Shown one piece after another: positions 1-7,387 of a stretch of 20,749 nucleotides of DNA; within the stretch, counting starts at the first letter, position 1; each line of letters begins with the position of its first letter. The notes beneath the pieces were generated by a model. It made no database searches. It was given only the letters and a program-made list of their open reading frames with translations, and was not told the DNA's origin. Made by a program: the position numbers and the translations under genes. Origin of the DNA: Pseudorhodoplanes sp. (GTDB lineage: Bacteria; Pseudomonadota; Alphaproteobacteria; Rhizobiales; Xanthobacteraceae); assembly GCA_008933495.1 (NCBI GenBank), contig WBUW01000007.1:1-20749 (forward strand), in the 5' to 3' direction.

Positions 1-188
1 CCCCTCAGATAACGCATCGAACGCGCGTCATCGAGCGTCGACAATACGCGGTGACCGTCGCGTGCCGCCTGGTTGACTTCGCGATAAAATGCCTGCAGCG
101 GCCGGTCGAGCGCGCTCGGCCGATGCCCGTCGAAGGCGGGATGCCCGGAAGCATAAACCACCGCTGCTGCGAGGAAACTACGCCACAT
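1..188 (-). CDS. Unrecognised protein, N-terminal part only (runs off the left edge)
   Basis: Reading the minus strand from ATG at 188 gives 62 codons without a stop up to the window edge. The first residues (MWRSFLAAAVVYASG) are short and hydrophobic and could be a weak signal peptide. The rest is charged and probably helical. The start is supported by an AAGGG a few bases upstream and by an in-frame TGA just before it. The gene is divergent from rlmJ, with about 230 bases between their starts. I do not recognise the family and cannot assign a function. The overlapping plus-strand frame looks less protein-like. Confidence 0.45.
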   Translation of the reverse strand, partial: MWRSFLAAAVVYASGHPAFDGHRPSALDRPLQAFYREVNQAARDGHRVLSTLDDARSMRYLR

Positions 189-422
189 GACCCTTTGCTG
201 CCGTCAGCATTCTGCCCGGCGCAACCCGGCCCGCCGCGCGGGCAACGATCCGGCTCGCGACAAGATCAGGATACGAGCCGGGTCTGATTTTGCGGCTAAC
301 GGATTCGCTCGAATTTTATCTTTCGTAGCCGGCGATGTTCGCGCGCCCAATCCCGGCCCGAGCCGACCGCACCATCGCAGCAGGCGCGGCGGCGCGTGCC
401 CGCTCGCAGGGCCTGCCGGCCG

Positions 423-1268
423 ATGAACTACCGCCACGCTTTTCACGCCGGCAATTTCGCCGATGTGGTCAAGCATACGGTGCTGTTTCGCATCGTCGCC
501 CATCTGTTGAAGAAGCCGGCGCCGTTCCGGATCATCGAGACCCATGCCGGCGCGGGCCGCTACGATCTGGGCGGCCCGGAAGCGCAACGCTCCCCGGAAT
601 GGAAAGACGGGATCGCCCGCGCACTCACGCACGCTTTCGAGCCGCCGGCGGCCGCGCTGATGGCCGGCTACCTCGATGCCGTACGCGCCTGCAATCCCGC
701 CGGTTCGTTGTCGGTGTATCCCGGATCGCCCTTGCTCGTGCGCTCCGTCCTGCGCGATGACGACCGTCTGCTTGCGTGCGAACTCGAACCGCACGCGGCT
801 ACCGCGCTCACGCGCCAGTTGCGCGGTGACCGGCGGGCGAAAGCCGTCGCCATCGATGGATGGACCGCGCTTTCAGCCTTCGTCCCTCCGAAGGAACGTC
901 GTGGCCTCGTCCTGATCGACCCGCCGTTCGAGCACCCGGACGAATATGCCGTCCTTGTCGAAGGCCTGTCCGCGGCATGGCGGAAATGGCCGACCGGAAT
1001 CTACCTCGCCTGGTATCCGATCAAGGAGCCGGAACCGGTCGCCGGCTTGATCCGGCGCCTGCACGGGAGCGGAATCACGCGATTGTTGCGCGCGGAACTG
1101 GTCGGCGCAGGCAGAACGGACGCTCCCGGACTGCGGGGCAGCGGCCAGATCGTCGTCAATCCGCCATGGAATTTGCAGGACGAGCTGCAAATCCTGTTTC
1201 CCGCGCTCGCCAAATGCCTCTGGGCCGGCGAGACGCACGCCGTCCGGCTCGAAATGCTCAGCCGCTGA
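423..1268 (+). CDS. rlmJ: 23S rRNA (adenine(2030)-N6)-methyltransferase RlmJ
   Basis: RlmJ uses S-adenosylmethionine to methylate N6 of A2030 in 23S rRNA in the cytoplasm. The product is 281 residues, matching the usual length of about 280. The N-terminus MNYRHAFHAGNFADVVKH is the family's hallmark and fixes the ATG at 423. A GTG at 396 in the same frame would add only nine unconserved residues. ETHAGAGRYDL (39-49) is the SAM-binding loop, DPPFE (166-170) is the catalytic N6-adenine methyltransferase motif (DPPY type), and a WYPIK stretch ends near residue 201. No strong Shine-Dalgarno is visible. The gene stands alone: the upstream gene is divergent and csp lies 232 bases downstream with its own leader. 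Confidence 0.95.
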   Translation: MNYRHAFHAGNFADVVKHTVLFRIVAHLLKKPAPFRIIETHAGAGRYDLGGPEAQRSPEWKDGIARALTHAFEPPAAALMAGYLDAVRACNPAGSLSVYPGSPLLVRSVLRDDDRLLACELEPHAATALTRQLRGDRRAKAVAIDGWTALSAFVPPKERRGLVLIDPPFEHPDEYAVLVEGLSAAWRKWPTGIYLAWYPIKEPEPVAGLIRRLHGSGITRLLRAELVGAGRTDAPGLRGSGQIVVNPPWNLQDELQILFPALAKCLWAGETHAVRLEMLSR

Positions 1269-1365
1269 CCGCGCACATCCGCGACACCGGCGACAGAAAA
1301 ACAGGCACATTCGCCTCTTTCCAGCAACGCGGCCTTAGTCTTTACTGATGCGGCTGGCTTTGACG

Positions 1366-1392
1366 TTCCGCCTCCTTCGGGGGGCCGGCGGA
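1366..1392 (+). other. UUCG-capped hairpin in the csp leader
   Basis: Bases 1370-1375 pair with 1380-1385 around a TTCG tetraloop at 1376-1379, with one G-U pair. TCCGCC/GGCGGA (1367-1372 / 1387-1392) can form a competing stem. No T-run follows, so this is probably not an intrinsic terminator for rlmJ. It may be part of a structured csp 5' leader. The function is unknown. Confidence 0.35.
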
Positions 1393-1482
1393 GTGACTGA
1401 GGCCGTCCTGGCTGACGCTTTCCCCGACTGAGAATGTCCGGCCGAGCCGCCGTGCCGTGGGGGTCGGCGGCGGGCAATTGCG

Positions 1483-1499
1483 GGGAAAAGGAGTTTCCC
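1483..1499 (+). promoter_or_regulatory. Hairpin with the csp Shine-Dalgarno in its loop
   Basis: GGGAAA (1483-1488) is complementary to TTTCCC (1494-1499). The 5-base loop between them (1489-1493) is exactly AGGAG, the Shine-Dalgarno of the cold shock gene that starts at 1501. The stem ends one base before the ATG. CspA-family mRNAs are known to use temperature-sensitive leader structure. That this hairpin acts that way is inference. Confidence 0.5.
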
Positions 1500-1500
1500 G

Positions 1501-1716
1501 ATGGCGCAAACGGGAACTGTCAAGTTCTTCAATACCGAGCGCGGCTACGGCTTCATCAAGCCCGACGACGGCGGCCGCGACGTGTTCGTGCATATCACGG
1601 CCGTGGAGCAGGCCGGCATGAAGTCGCTGACCGAGGGGCAACGGATCAGCTTCGACGTCGAGCCGGACAAGAAGGGCAAGGGCCCGAAAGCCGTCAATCT
1701 CGTCGTCACCGGCTGA
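1501..1716 (+). CDS. Cold shock protein, CspA family
   Basis: A 71-residue single cold shock domain, a five-stranded OB fold that binds single-stranded RNA/DNA and acts as an RNA chaperone in the cytoplasm. RNP1 is seen as RGYGFIK (14-20) and RNP2 as DVFVHI (27-32). The N-terminal GTVKFFN and the spacing are typical of alphaproteobacterial CspA paralogues. The ATG at 1501 has a strong AAAGGAG seven bases upstream, and that site lies in the loop of a small hairpin. The gene is monocistronic, with a long leader after rlmJ and an intrinsic terminator shortly after its stop. The paralogue cannot be named because several near-identical csp genes usually coexist in these genomes. Confidence 0.96.
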   Translation: MAQTGTVKFFNTERGYGFIKPDDGGRDVFVHITAVEQAGMKSLTEGQRISFDVEPDKKGKGPKAVNLVVTG

Positions 1717-1753
1717 CGAAGGAGCGATCGAAACGTTCGTGCCGGCTAACCGA

Positions 1754-1783
1754 GCGCGACCGCAACGCGGTCGCGCGCTTTTT
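1754..1783 (+). terminator. Rho-independent terminator of csp
   Basis: GCGCGACCGC (1754-1763) and GCGGTCGCGC (1767-1776) form a perfect 10-bp stem with a 3-base loop, followed by GC and five T residues (1779-1783). It begins 37 bases after the csp stop. It separates csp from the convergent outer membrane protein gene, but read on the other strand it has no T-run. Confidence 0.9.
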
Positions 1784-1856
1784 CATTGGGTCGGCGCGCA
1801 ACCGGTCATGCGGCCGCTCCTGCGAACCTCACGAGACGACGGCCGCGCTTGCGATT

Positions 1857-2480
1857 TCAGAAGCGGTAATTGACCCCGAAACGCAGCAGATTGGAATCGA
1901 GACCGTTGTCGGTGCCGGTCACGGTATAGCCGCGCTCGGCGAGGTCGATATAGAGATATTCGATCTTCGCCGACCAGTTCGGCGTGAACCCGACTTCAAC
2001 ACCGAGACCGGCCGTCCAGCCGAGATGCAGGCGGCTCTCCGACAGCCCGGAGATTTCGCCCTTGACGCTGCCATAGGCGAGACCGCCGGTCGCATAGAAC
2101 AAAACATTGTTCATCGCAACGCCCGCCCGCCCACGCACGGTGCCGAACCAGGGATTGGAGAATTTCCACGGCGCGAACGTATCCTCCGCGCCCGAAAGCT
2201 GAATGTCGGCCTCGGCACCGAACACGAACTGGCCGCTCTGGAAATTGTAGCCGGCCTGCAATCCGCCCATCAGCCCCGACGGCTCGGTCGGATTGCCCGT
2301 GGTCTCGCCCCATTGGTAACCGAGATTGAAGCCGAGATAGGGGCCCATCCAGCTATACATGGCCATCGCGCGCGGCGGCGCGTAGGGCGGCGTATAGCCT
2401 CCGCGCGGGAGGTCCGCGGCATAGGCGTTGCCCGCGGCGATTGTTGCAGCAAATCCTGCCGCGAGAATCGTCTTTCTCAT
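1857..2480 (-). CDS. Outer membrane beta-barrel protein (Omp25/Omp31-like)
   Basis: A 207-residue small outer membrane barrel of the type common in Rhizobiales (Omp25/Omp31/RopB group). A Sec signal peptide is clear at residues 1-21 and would be cleaved after AYA, just before ADLP. Alternating aromatic/small-residue strands follow (for example the WMGPYLGFNLGYQWG region and FGAEADIQL), and the chain ends in NYRF. A C-terminal phenylalanine is the usual BAM assembly signal. Members of this group are abundant envelope proteins that stabilise the cell surface, and some make small channels. No pore function can be read here. The start has a strong AGGAGG five bases upstream. The gene is divergent from uvrC across about 350 bases that could hold promoters for both. 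Confidence 0.9.
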   Translation of the reverse strand: MRKTILAAGFAATIAAGNAYAADLPRGGYTPPYAPPRAMAMYSWMGPYLGFNLGYQWGETTGNPTEPSGLMGGLQAGYNFQSGQFVFGAEADIQLSGAEDTFAPWKFSNPWFGTVRGRAGVAMNNVLFYATGGLAYGSVKGEISGLSESRLHLGWTAGLGVEVGFTPNWSAKIEYLYIDLAERGYTVTGTDNGLDSNLLRFGVNYRF

Positions 2481-2834
2481 TCCACCCTCCTCACGAGGCG
2501 CCTGCGGCGCCCGGTCCCGGCCGGCTCACTCCCGATCCCGCTTCTGGCCGCAGAAAAAGGAGCCCACGCGTCGGAGAAATGGCCGGATCCCGACCATTTC
2601 ATGAGGAAGATTTATCGAGCTTTTTAAGTTAAACGTTTATGAATTGGTGACGGTCACGGGTTGTTATGCCTAAGTGAACGTTACTTTCCCGCACCCGCGC
2701 GCAACGCCTTTGACGATTTGCGGGCGACATTGCGGCAAAGGAAAGCGAGGGGGAACTTCGCCCCGCACGCCCACAACGACCAGCCCATCGACGATTTACG
2801 TATCGACAAACGCGCGCCGCCCGCCACCGATCGC
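2481..2834. promoter_or_regulatory. Divergent intergenic region omp/uvrC with twin palindromes
   Basis: No convincing gene lies here. An AT-rich stretch at about 2608-2645 contains the perfect 10-bp palindrome TAAACGTTTA (2630-2639). Eight bases further on is GTGACGGTCAC (2647-2657), two perfect 5-bp arms around one base. The two are close enough to be neighbouring operators or part of the omp promoter. The uvrC frame stays open back to a TTG at 2661, but the extra N-terminus is unlike the family. No promoter boxes stand out clearly. Confidence 0.4.
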
Positions 2835-4821
2835 ATGAACGGACGAAAGTCAGACATCGAACCCGATATCGAGCTGCCGGAGGAAGAGGAGGAGACCAGC
2901 CTTCCGGAACCGGAGCCGGCCGAAGCGGAAGCTTTGCCGACAACGCTCGCGGCCGGCCGCGCCGCCATCGAGCGCTATGCGAAACTCGCGCCCGCCACGG
3001 CCGGCGTCTACCGCATGTCCAACGAGGCCGGCGATGTCCTCTATGTCGGCAAGGCCAAGAATATCCGCAAGCGCATTGCCGCTTACACCCGGACCGGCGG
3101 CTACGACCAGCGCATCGCGCGCATGATCGCGGCAACCGCCCATATCGAATTTGTCACGACCCGCACCGAAACCGAAGCGCTGCTGCTCGAAGCCAACCTG
3201 ATCAAGCGCCTGCGCCCGCGTTTCAACGTCTTGCTGCGCGACGACAAGTCGTTTCCCTACATCCTGATCACGGGCGACCATCCGGCGCCGCAAATCCTCA
3301 AGCATCGCGGCGCCCGCAACCGGCCGGGCGACTATTTCGGTCCGTTCGCATCGGTATGGGCCGTCAACCGGACCATTACCGCGCTGCAACGGGCGTTTCT
3401 CATCCGCTCGTGTTCGGACGCGGTCTACGAAAGCCGCACCCGCCCGTGCCTGCTGCATCAGATCAAGCGCTGCGCGGCACCCTGCACGGGTGAGATTGCG
3501 CCGGCCGATTACGCCGAGCTGGTGCGCGAGGCGAAGGCCTTCCTGTCCGGCAAGAGCGGAACGATCCGCGACGAACTGGCGCGTGAAATGGAGAGCGCCT
3601 CCGCCGCGCTCGATTTCGAGCGCGCCGCCGTCTATCGCGACCGCCTGTCGGCACTGTCGGCGATCCAGTCGCAGCAGGGCATCAACCCGCGCGGCATCGA
3701 GGAAGCCGACGTCTTCGCCATCCATCAGGCCGGCGGCTACAATTGCGTGCAGGTGTTTTTCTTCCGGACCGGACAGAACTGGGGCAACCGCGCCTATTTT
3801 CCGAAGGCCGACAGGGCGCTCTCCGCGGCCGATGTCCTGTCTTCATTTCTCGCCCAGTTTTACGACGACAAGCCCTGCCCGCGCTGCATCCTGATTGCGC
3901 AGGACATTGCCGAGCGCGAACTGCTGGCGCAGGCCTTGAGCGCCAAGAGCGGGCATGCGGTTAGCGTGATCGCGCCCAAACGCGGCGAGAAACGCGATGT
4001 CGTCGAACACGCGCTCGCGAACGCGCGCGAAGCGCTCGGGCGCAAGATCGCGGAAACCTCCTCGCAGCAAAAGCTGCTCGCGGCGCTGGCCAAGACATTC
4101 CACCTGCCGCATCCGCCGCGCCGCATCGAGGTTTACGACAACAGCCACATCCAGGGCACCAATGCGGTCGGCGCCATGATCGTCGCCGACCGGGAGGGAT
4201 TCCGGAAAGCCCAGTACCGCAAGTTCAATATCCGGTCCGAAGATCTCACGCCCGGCGACGACTACGCCATGATGGCCGAGGTTCTCAACCGCCGCTTCAA
4301 GCGCCTGATCGCAGAGGCACCGCGCGACGCCGAAACGACAGCGCAGGCCGACGCCGGGTCGGCTTCGGCCTGGCCCGACCTGATCCTGATCGATGGCGGC
4401 GCCGGGCAGCTTGGCGCCGCGCAGGCGACGCTGGCCGCGCTCGGGATCAATGATTTACCGATTGTCGCCGTCGCCAAGGGACCCGACCGCGACGCCGGCC
4501 GCGAGACTTTCCATATTGCGGGCCGCACACCCTTTCGCCTGCCGCCGCGCGATCCGGTCCTCTATTTCGTCGAAAGATTGCGGGACGAGGCGCACCGCTT
4601 CGCAATCGGCTCGCACCGGCAGCGGCGCGCGCGCCTTGCGGGAATCGGGTCTGCAGGAAATTCCCGGCATCGGTCCGACCCGCAAACGCGCGCTCCTGAT
4701 GCACTTTGGAACCCTGAAAGCGATCGAGCGGGCGTCGCTGGCCGATCTCGCCAAAGTGCCCGGCATCAGCGCCGACACGGCACGCCGGATTTACAACTAT
4801 TTTCACGATAATGCAGCGTGA
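2835..4821 (+). CDS. uvrC: UvrABC excinuclease subunit C, frameshifted near the 3' end
   Basis: UvrC makes both incisions in nucleotide excision repair with UvrA and UvrB. The start at 2835 follows from homology: an acidic Glu/Pro-rich extension (8-35), then the GIY-YIG nuclease domain (about 56-84, GVYRM and LYVGKAKNIRKR). Next come a Cys-rich segment, the UVR/UvrB-binding helix pair, and the RNase H-like nuclease (EVYDNSHIQG, DLILIDGGAGQL). After SHRQRRAR the frame is lost at a (GC)5 tract, 4625-4634. The uncorrected frame ends at 4811 with unrelated residues (658 aa). The frame from 4633 to 4821 encodes the expected LRESGLQEIPGIGPTRKRAL and tandem helix-hairpin-helix domain. One more GC restores a 662-residue protein. 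This is either a sequencing error or a real mutation. pgsA follows 102 bases downstream. Confidence 0.93.
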
Positions 4822-4923
4822 AGCGCGCGAATTCGCGCCGTGTGTCAAAATGCGCCGGAAGAACAGGTGGAGCGACCGCGAAGAATGGTTGACGGCGGGC
4901 GGGACCGGGTGTTCCCTCCCGGC

Positions 4924-5577
4924 ATGAAAGCCGCAACGCCTGCGCCTGCTTCGCGCACGCTCTCGCTCCCGAACATTCTGACTTATGCGCGCATCGCCGC
5001 GGTTCCGCTGGTTGTCGCATCCATGTATTGGCAGGCGATCCTGCAGGGCGGGTTATGGCTGCGTTGGGTCGCGCTCGCCATCTTCATCGCGGCCGGCGTT
5101 ACCGATTTCTTCGACGGCTATCTGGCGCGGAGCTGGGACCAGCAATCCAAGCTCGGGCGCATGCTCGATCCGATCGCCGACAAGCTTCTGGTGTCGGCCT
5201 GCCTCCTCATGCTGGCAGCGGATGAAACCATCAAGGGTTGGTCGCTGTTTGCCGCGATCATCATCCTGTGCCGGGAAATCCTGGTTTCGGGATTGCGCGA
5301 ATATCTCGCGGAATTGCAGGTGAGCGTGCCGGTCACGCAGCTGGCGAAATGGAAGACGAGCCTGCAGCTCGTCGCGATCGGCTTTCTGTTGTGCGGGGCA
5401 GCCGGCGACACGGTGCTGCCGCAATCGGTGCTCGCCTGGCGCTGGCAAAGCGGCGACGATCCCGTTCCGATTGCCAACAGCATCGGTCTCGTCCTGCTCT
5501 GGGTTTCCGCAATCTTGACGCTGTATACCGGCTGGGACTATTTCCGGGCCAGCGTCCAGCATCTGATCGAGGACTGA
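4924..5577 (+). CDS. pgsA: CDP-diacylglycerol--glycerol-3-phosphate 3-phosphatidyltransferase
   Basis: Inner-membrane enzyme that transfers the phosphatidyl group from CDP-diacylglycerol to glycerol-3-phosphate, the committed step to phosphatidylglycerol. With ATG at 4924 the protein has 217 residues, starting just before the conserved SLPNILTYARI. An in-frame upstream start at 4840 would add 28 unconserved residues. The CDP-alcohol phosphotransferase signature is complete: D61-FF-D64-G-YL-A-R69, then G78-RML-D82-PIA-D86. Several hydrophobic segments follow, as expected for a six-helix membrane protein. The gene lies 102 bases after uvrC and two bases before moaD, so pgsA-moaD-moaE is probably one transcript. 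uvrC-pgsA-moaD-moaE is a familiar alphaproteobacterial order. Confidence 0.95.
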   Translation: MKAATPAPASRTLSLPNILTYARIAAVPLVVASMYWQAILQGGLWLRWVALAIFIAAGVTDFFDGYLARSWDQQSKLGRMLDPIADKLLVSACLLMLAADETIKGWSLFAAIIILCREILVSGLREYLAELQVSVPVTQLAKWKTSLQLVAIGFLLCGAAGDTVLPQSVLAWRWQSGDDPVPIANSIGLVLLWVSAILTLYTGWDYFRASVQHLIED

Positions 5578-5579
5578 CC

Positions 5580-5831
5580 GTGAAACTATTGTATTTCGCC
5601 TGGGTGCGCGAACGCGTCGGCAAAGCCGACGAGGACGTCTCCCCGCCGGCGGGGATACGTACCGTCGGCGAGCTCATGGACTGGCTGGCCGGCCGCGGCG
5701 AGGAATACGCCTATGCGTTCGAGAACCGCAAAGTCATTCGCGCCGCCATCGACCACACGCATGTGAGGCCGGATACCCCGATCGCGGACGCGCGGGAGAT
5801 TGCATTCTTTCCGCCGATGACCGGCGGGTGA
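5580..5831 (+). CDS. moaD: Molybdopterin synthase sulfur carrier subunit MoaD
   Basis: A small ubiquitin-like protein of 83 residues. Its C-terminal glycine is thiocarboxylated and donates sulfur to MoaE to make molybdopterin in the cytoplasm. The C-terminus FFPPMTGG carries the required Gly-Gly, and the beta-grasp opening VKLLYFAWVRERVG is typical. The start is GTG at 5580, two bases after the pgsA stop. No ATG is available in frame, and this start gives the usual family length. Translation is probably coupled to pgsA. Confidence 0.94.
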   Translation: MKLLYFAWVRERVGKADEDVSPPAGIRTVGELMDWLAGRGEEYAYAFENRKVIRAAIDHTHVRPDTPIADAREIAFFPPMTGG

Positions 5832-5871
5832 CCCTCTCCCGCGGCGCGGGCAGACGCGCTACATTGTTGCC

Positions 5872-6354
5872 ATGGCCGTAACCATTCGTCTTCAGCGCGA
5901 AGATTTCGACGCCGGTGCCGAAATGGCCCGGCTGGTCGGGGGCCGCACCGACATCGGCGCGGTCGTGACCTTTTCCGGGATCTGCCGCGATCACGAGGAC
6001 GGCCGCGGCGTCACCGCGATGACGCTTGAGCATTATCCGGGCATGGCGGAAGACGAGATCGCCCGCCATGTCGCGGAAGCGCAAAGCCGCTGGCCGCTGC
6101 AGGGTGTCACGGTCATCCATCGTTACGGACGCATGACTCCCGGCGACAATATCGTGCTGGTCGTGACGGCATCGGCCCATCGCGACGCGGCCTTCGCCGC
6201 CGCCGAATTTCTGATGGATTTCCTCAAGACGCGCGCGCCGTTCTGGAAGCGCGAGGAGCATGGCGGCGCGGCATCCTGGGTCGACGCGAAGGAATCCGAC
6301 GACCATGCCGCCAGGCGCTGGACCGCGGCAACCTCAGGCCGCGGCCGACGGTGA
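5872..6354 (+). CDS. moaE: Molybdopterin synthase catalytic subunit MoaE
   Basis: MoaE forms a heterotetramer with MoaD and converts cyclic pyranopterin monophosphate to molybdopterin. The protein has 160 residues. SGICRD (35-40), LEHYPGMAE (52-60), HRYGRMTPGD (83-92) and the active-site run LKTRAPFWKRE (118-128) are present. K119 and K126 coincide with the catalytic lysines in E. coli numbering. The ESDDHAARRW motif ends the conserved part, with a short basic tail after it. The gene starts 40 bases after moaD and is almost certainly in the same operon. Confidence 0.96.
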   Translation: MAVTIRLQREDFDAGAEMARLVGGRTDIGAVVTFSGICRDHEDGRGVTAMTLEHYPGMAEDEIARHVAEAQSRWPLQGVTVIHRYGRMTPGDNIVLVVTASAHRDAAFAAAEFLMDFLKTRAPFWKREEHGGAASWVDAKESDDHAARRWTAATSGRGRR

Positions 6355-6396
6355 TGCGAATGCCCGCATCGCCGGCGGGGATATGGAGGACATCGC

Positions 6397-7347
6397 ATGC
6401 GTGTCTGTGCACTTTCGACTGCGCTGTTGTTGCTCGCGGGCGTGGCGGCCGGCGCGGCCGAGGTCAAATATTATCCGGTGCCAGCCGGCGCGCGGCCGCA
6501 TGATGTCGCGCCGGCCCCCGACGGCACCGTCTGGTATACCGGCCAGGGTACGGGCCATCTTGGCCGCCTCGATCCCGCGACCGGAAAGGTCGAGATCATC
6601 CCGCTCGCAAAGGGTTCGCGGCCGCACGGCGTCATCGTCGGGCCGGACGGCGCTGCCTGGGTGACCGATAGCGGCCTGAACGCCAACGTCCGCGTCGACC
6701 CGGCGACCGGGGCGGTGCAGGTCTTTCCGCTGCCCAAGGAATTTCCCGACGCCAATCTCAACACCGGCACGTTCGACAAGAAAGGCATCTACTGGTTCAC
6801 CGGCCAGAACGGCGTCTATGGCCGTGTCGATCCCGCCACCGGCAAGACCGATGCCTGGAAGGCACCCAAGGGTCGCGGCCCGTACGGTATCGCAACGACG
6901 CCGAAGGGCGAGGTCTGGTACGTCTCGCTCGCCGGCAATCATCTGGCCGAAATCGACCCGGTCAGCGGCGAGGCAAGCGTCGTCGACCCTCCACGTCCGG
7001 GTGTCGGTCCGCGCCGCATCTGGCCCGATTCCAAGGGCATGCTCTGGGTCAGCCTGTGGCATTCGGGCGAAGTCGGACGCTACGATCCGACGACCAAGGC
7101 CTGGCAGACGTGGCCGATCAACAATGCCAAGTTCGGCTGCTATTCGGTCTATGTCGACGACAAGGACATGGTCTGGCTGACCGATTTCGCCACCAACGCC
7201 ATCGTACGGTTCGATCCGGCGACCGGAAAGACCGAACGCTTCCCGAGCAACCGCAACGACGCATCCGTGCGCCAGATGCTCGGGCGGGCCGGCGAAGTCT
7301 GGGGCGCGGAGAGCGGGACCGACCGGCTGGTCGCAATCCGCTATTGA
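6397..7347 (+). CDS. Exported Vgb-like beta-propeller protein (streptogramin lyase family fold)
   Basis: A 316-residue protein with a Sec signal peptide at about 1-20 (cleavage near AGAAEV), so probably periplasmic. The mature part is made of repeats of about 42 residues containing a variant of RLDPATGKVE followed by a xxWYTG/xVWLTD strand, as in six- or seven-bladed propellers of the virginiamycin B lyase (Vgb) group. RVDPATG, RFDPATG and similar units recur at least five times. Most environmental homologues have no shown lyase activity, so resistance to streptogramins should not be inferred. Start: ATG at 6397 with GGAGG nine bases upstream. It follows moaE by 42 bases and may be a late member of that operon. 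Substrate unknown. Confidence 0.82.
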   Translation: MRVCALSTALLLLAGVAAGAAEVKYYPVPAGARPHDVAPAPDGTVWYTGQGTGHLGRLDPATGKVEIIPLAKGSRPHGVIVGPDGAAWVTDSGLNANVRVDPATGAVQVFPLPKEFPDANLNTGTFDKKGIYWFTGQNGVYGRVDPATGKTDAWKAPKGRGPYGIATTPKGEVWYVSLAGNHLAEIDPVSGEASVVDPPRPGVGPRRIWPDSKGMLWVSLWHSGEVGRYDPTTKAWQTWPINNAKFGCYSVYVDDKDMVWLTDFATNAIVRFDPATGKTERFPSNRNDASVRQMLGRAGEVWGAESGTDRLVAIRY

Positions 7348-7387
7348 AAGGCGGCGCACGGCCAATTTTCCGTGGGCAAATGCAAGC

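Noticed and set aside
1434..2627. A 397-codon plus-strand open frame across csp and omp
   Set aside because: It covers csp in another frame and runs antisense to the clear outer membrane protein gene. It is a high-GC shadow frame.
4825..4838. Palindrome GCGCGAATTCGCGC just after uvrC as a terminator
   Set aside because: It has no T-run on either strand and no loop, and pgsA is probably read through from uvrC. It may be a chance GC palindrome.
6397..7347. Annotation as a streptogramin resistance lyase
   Set aside because: Only the propeller fold and repeats are evident. Catalytic residues of true Vgb could not be confirmed, and the signal peptide suggests a periplasmic role.
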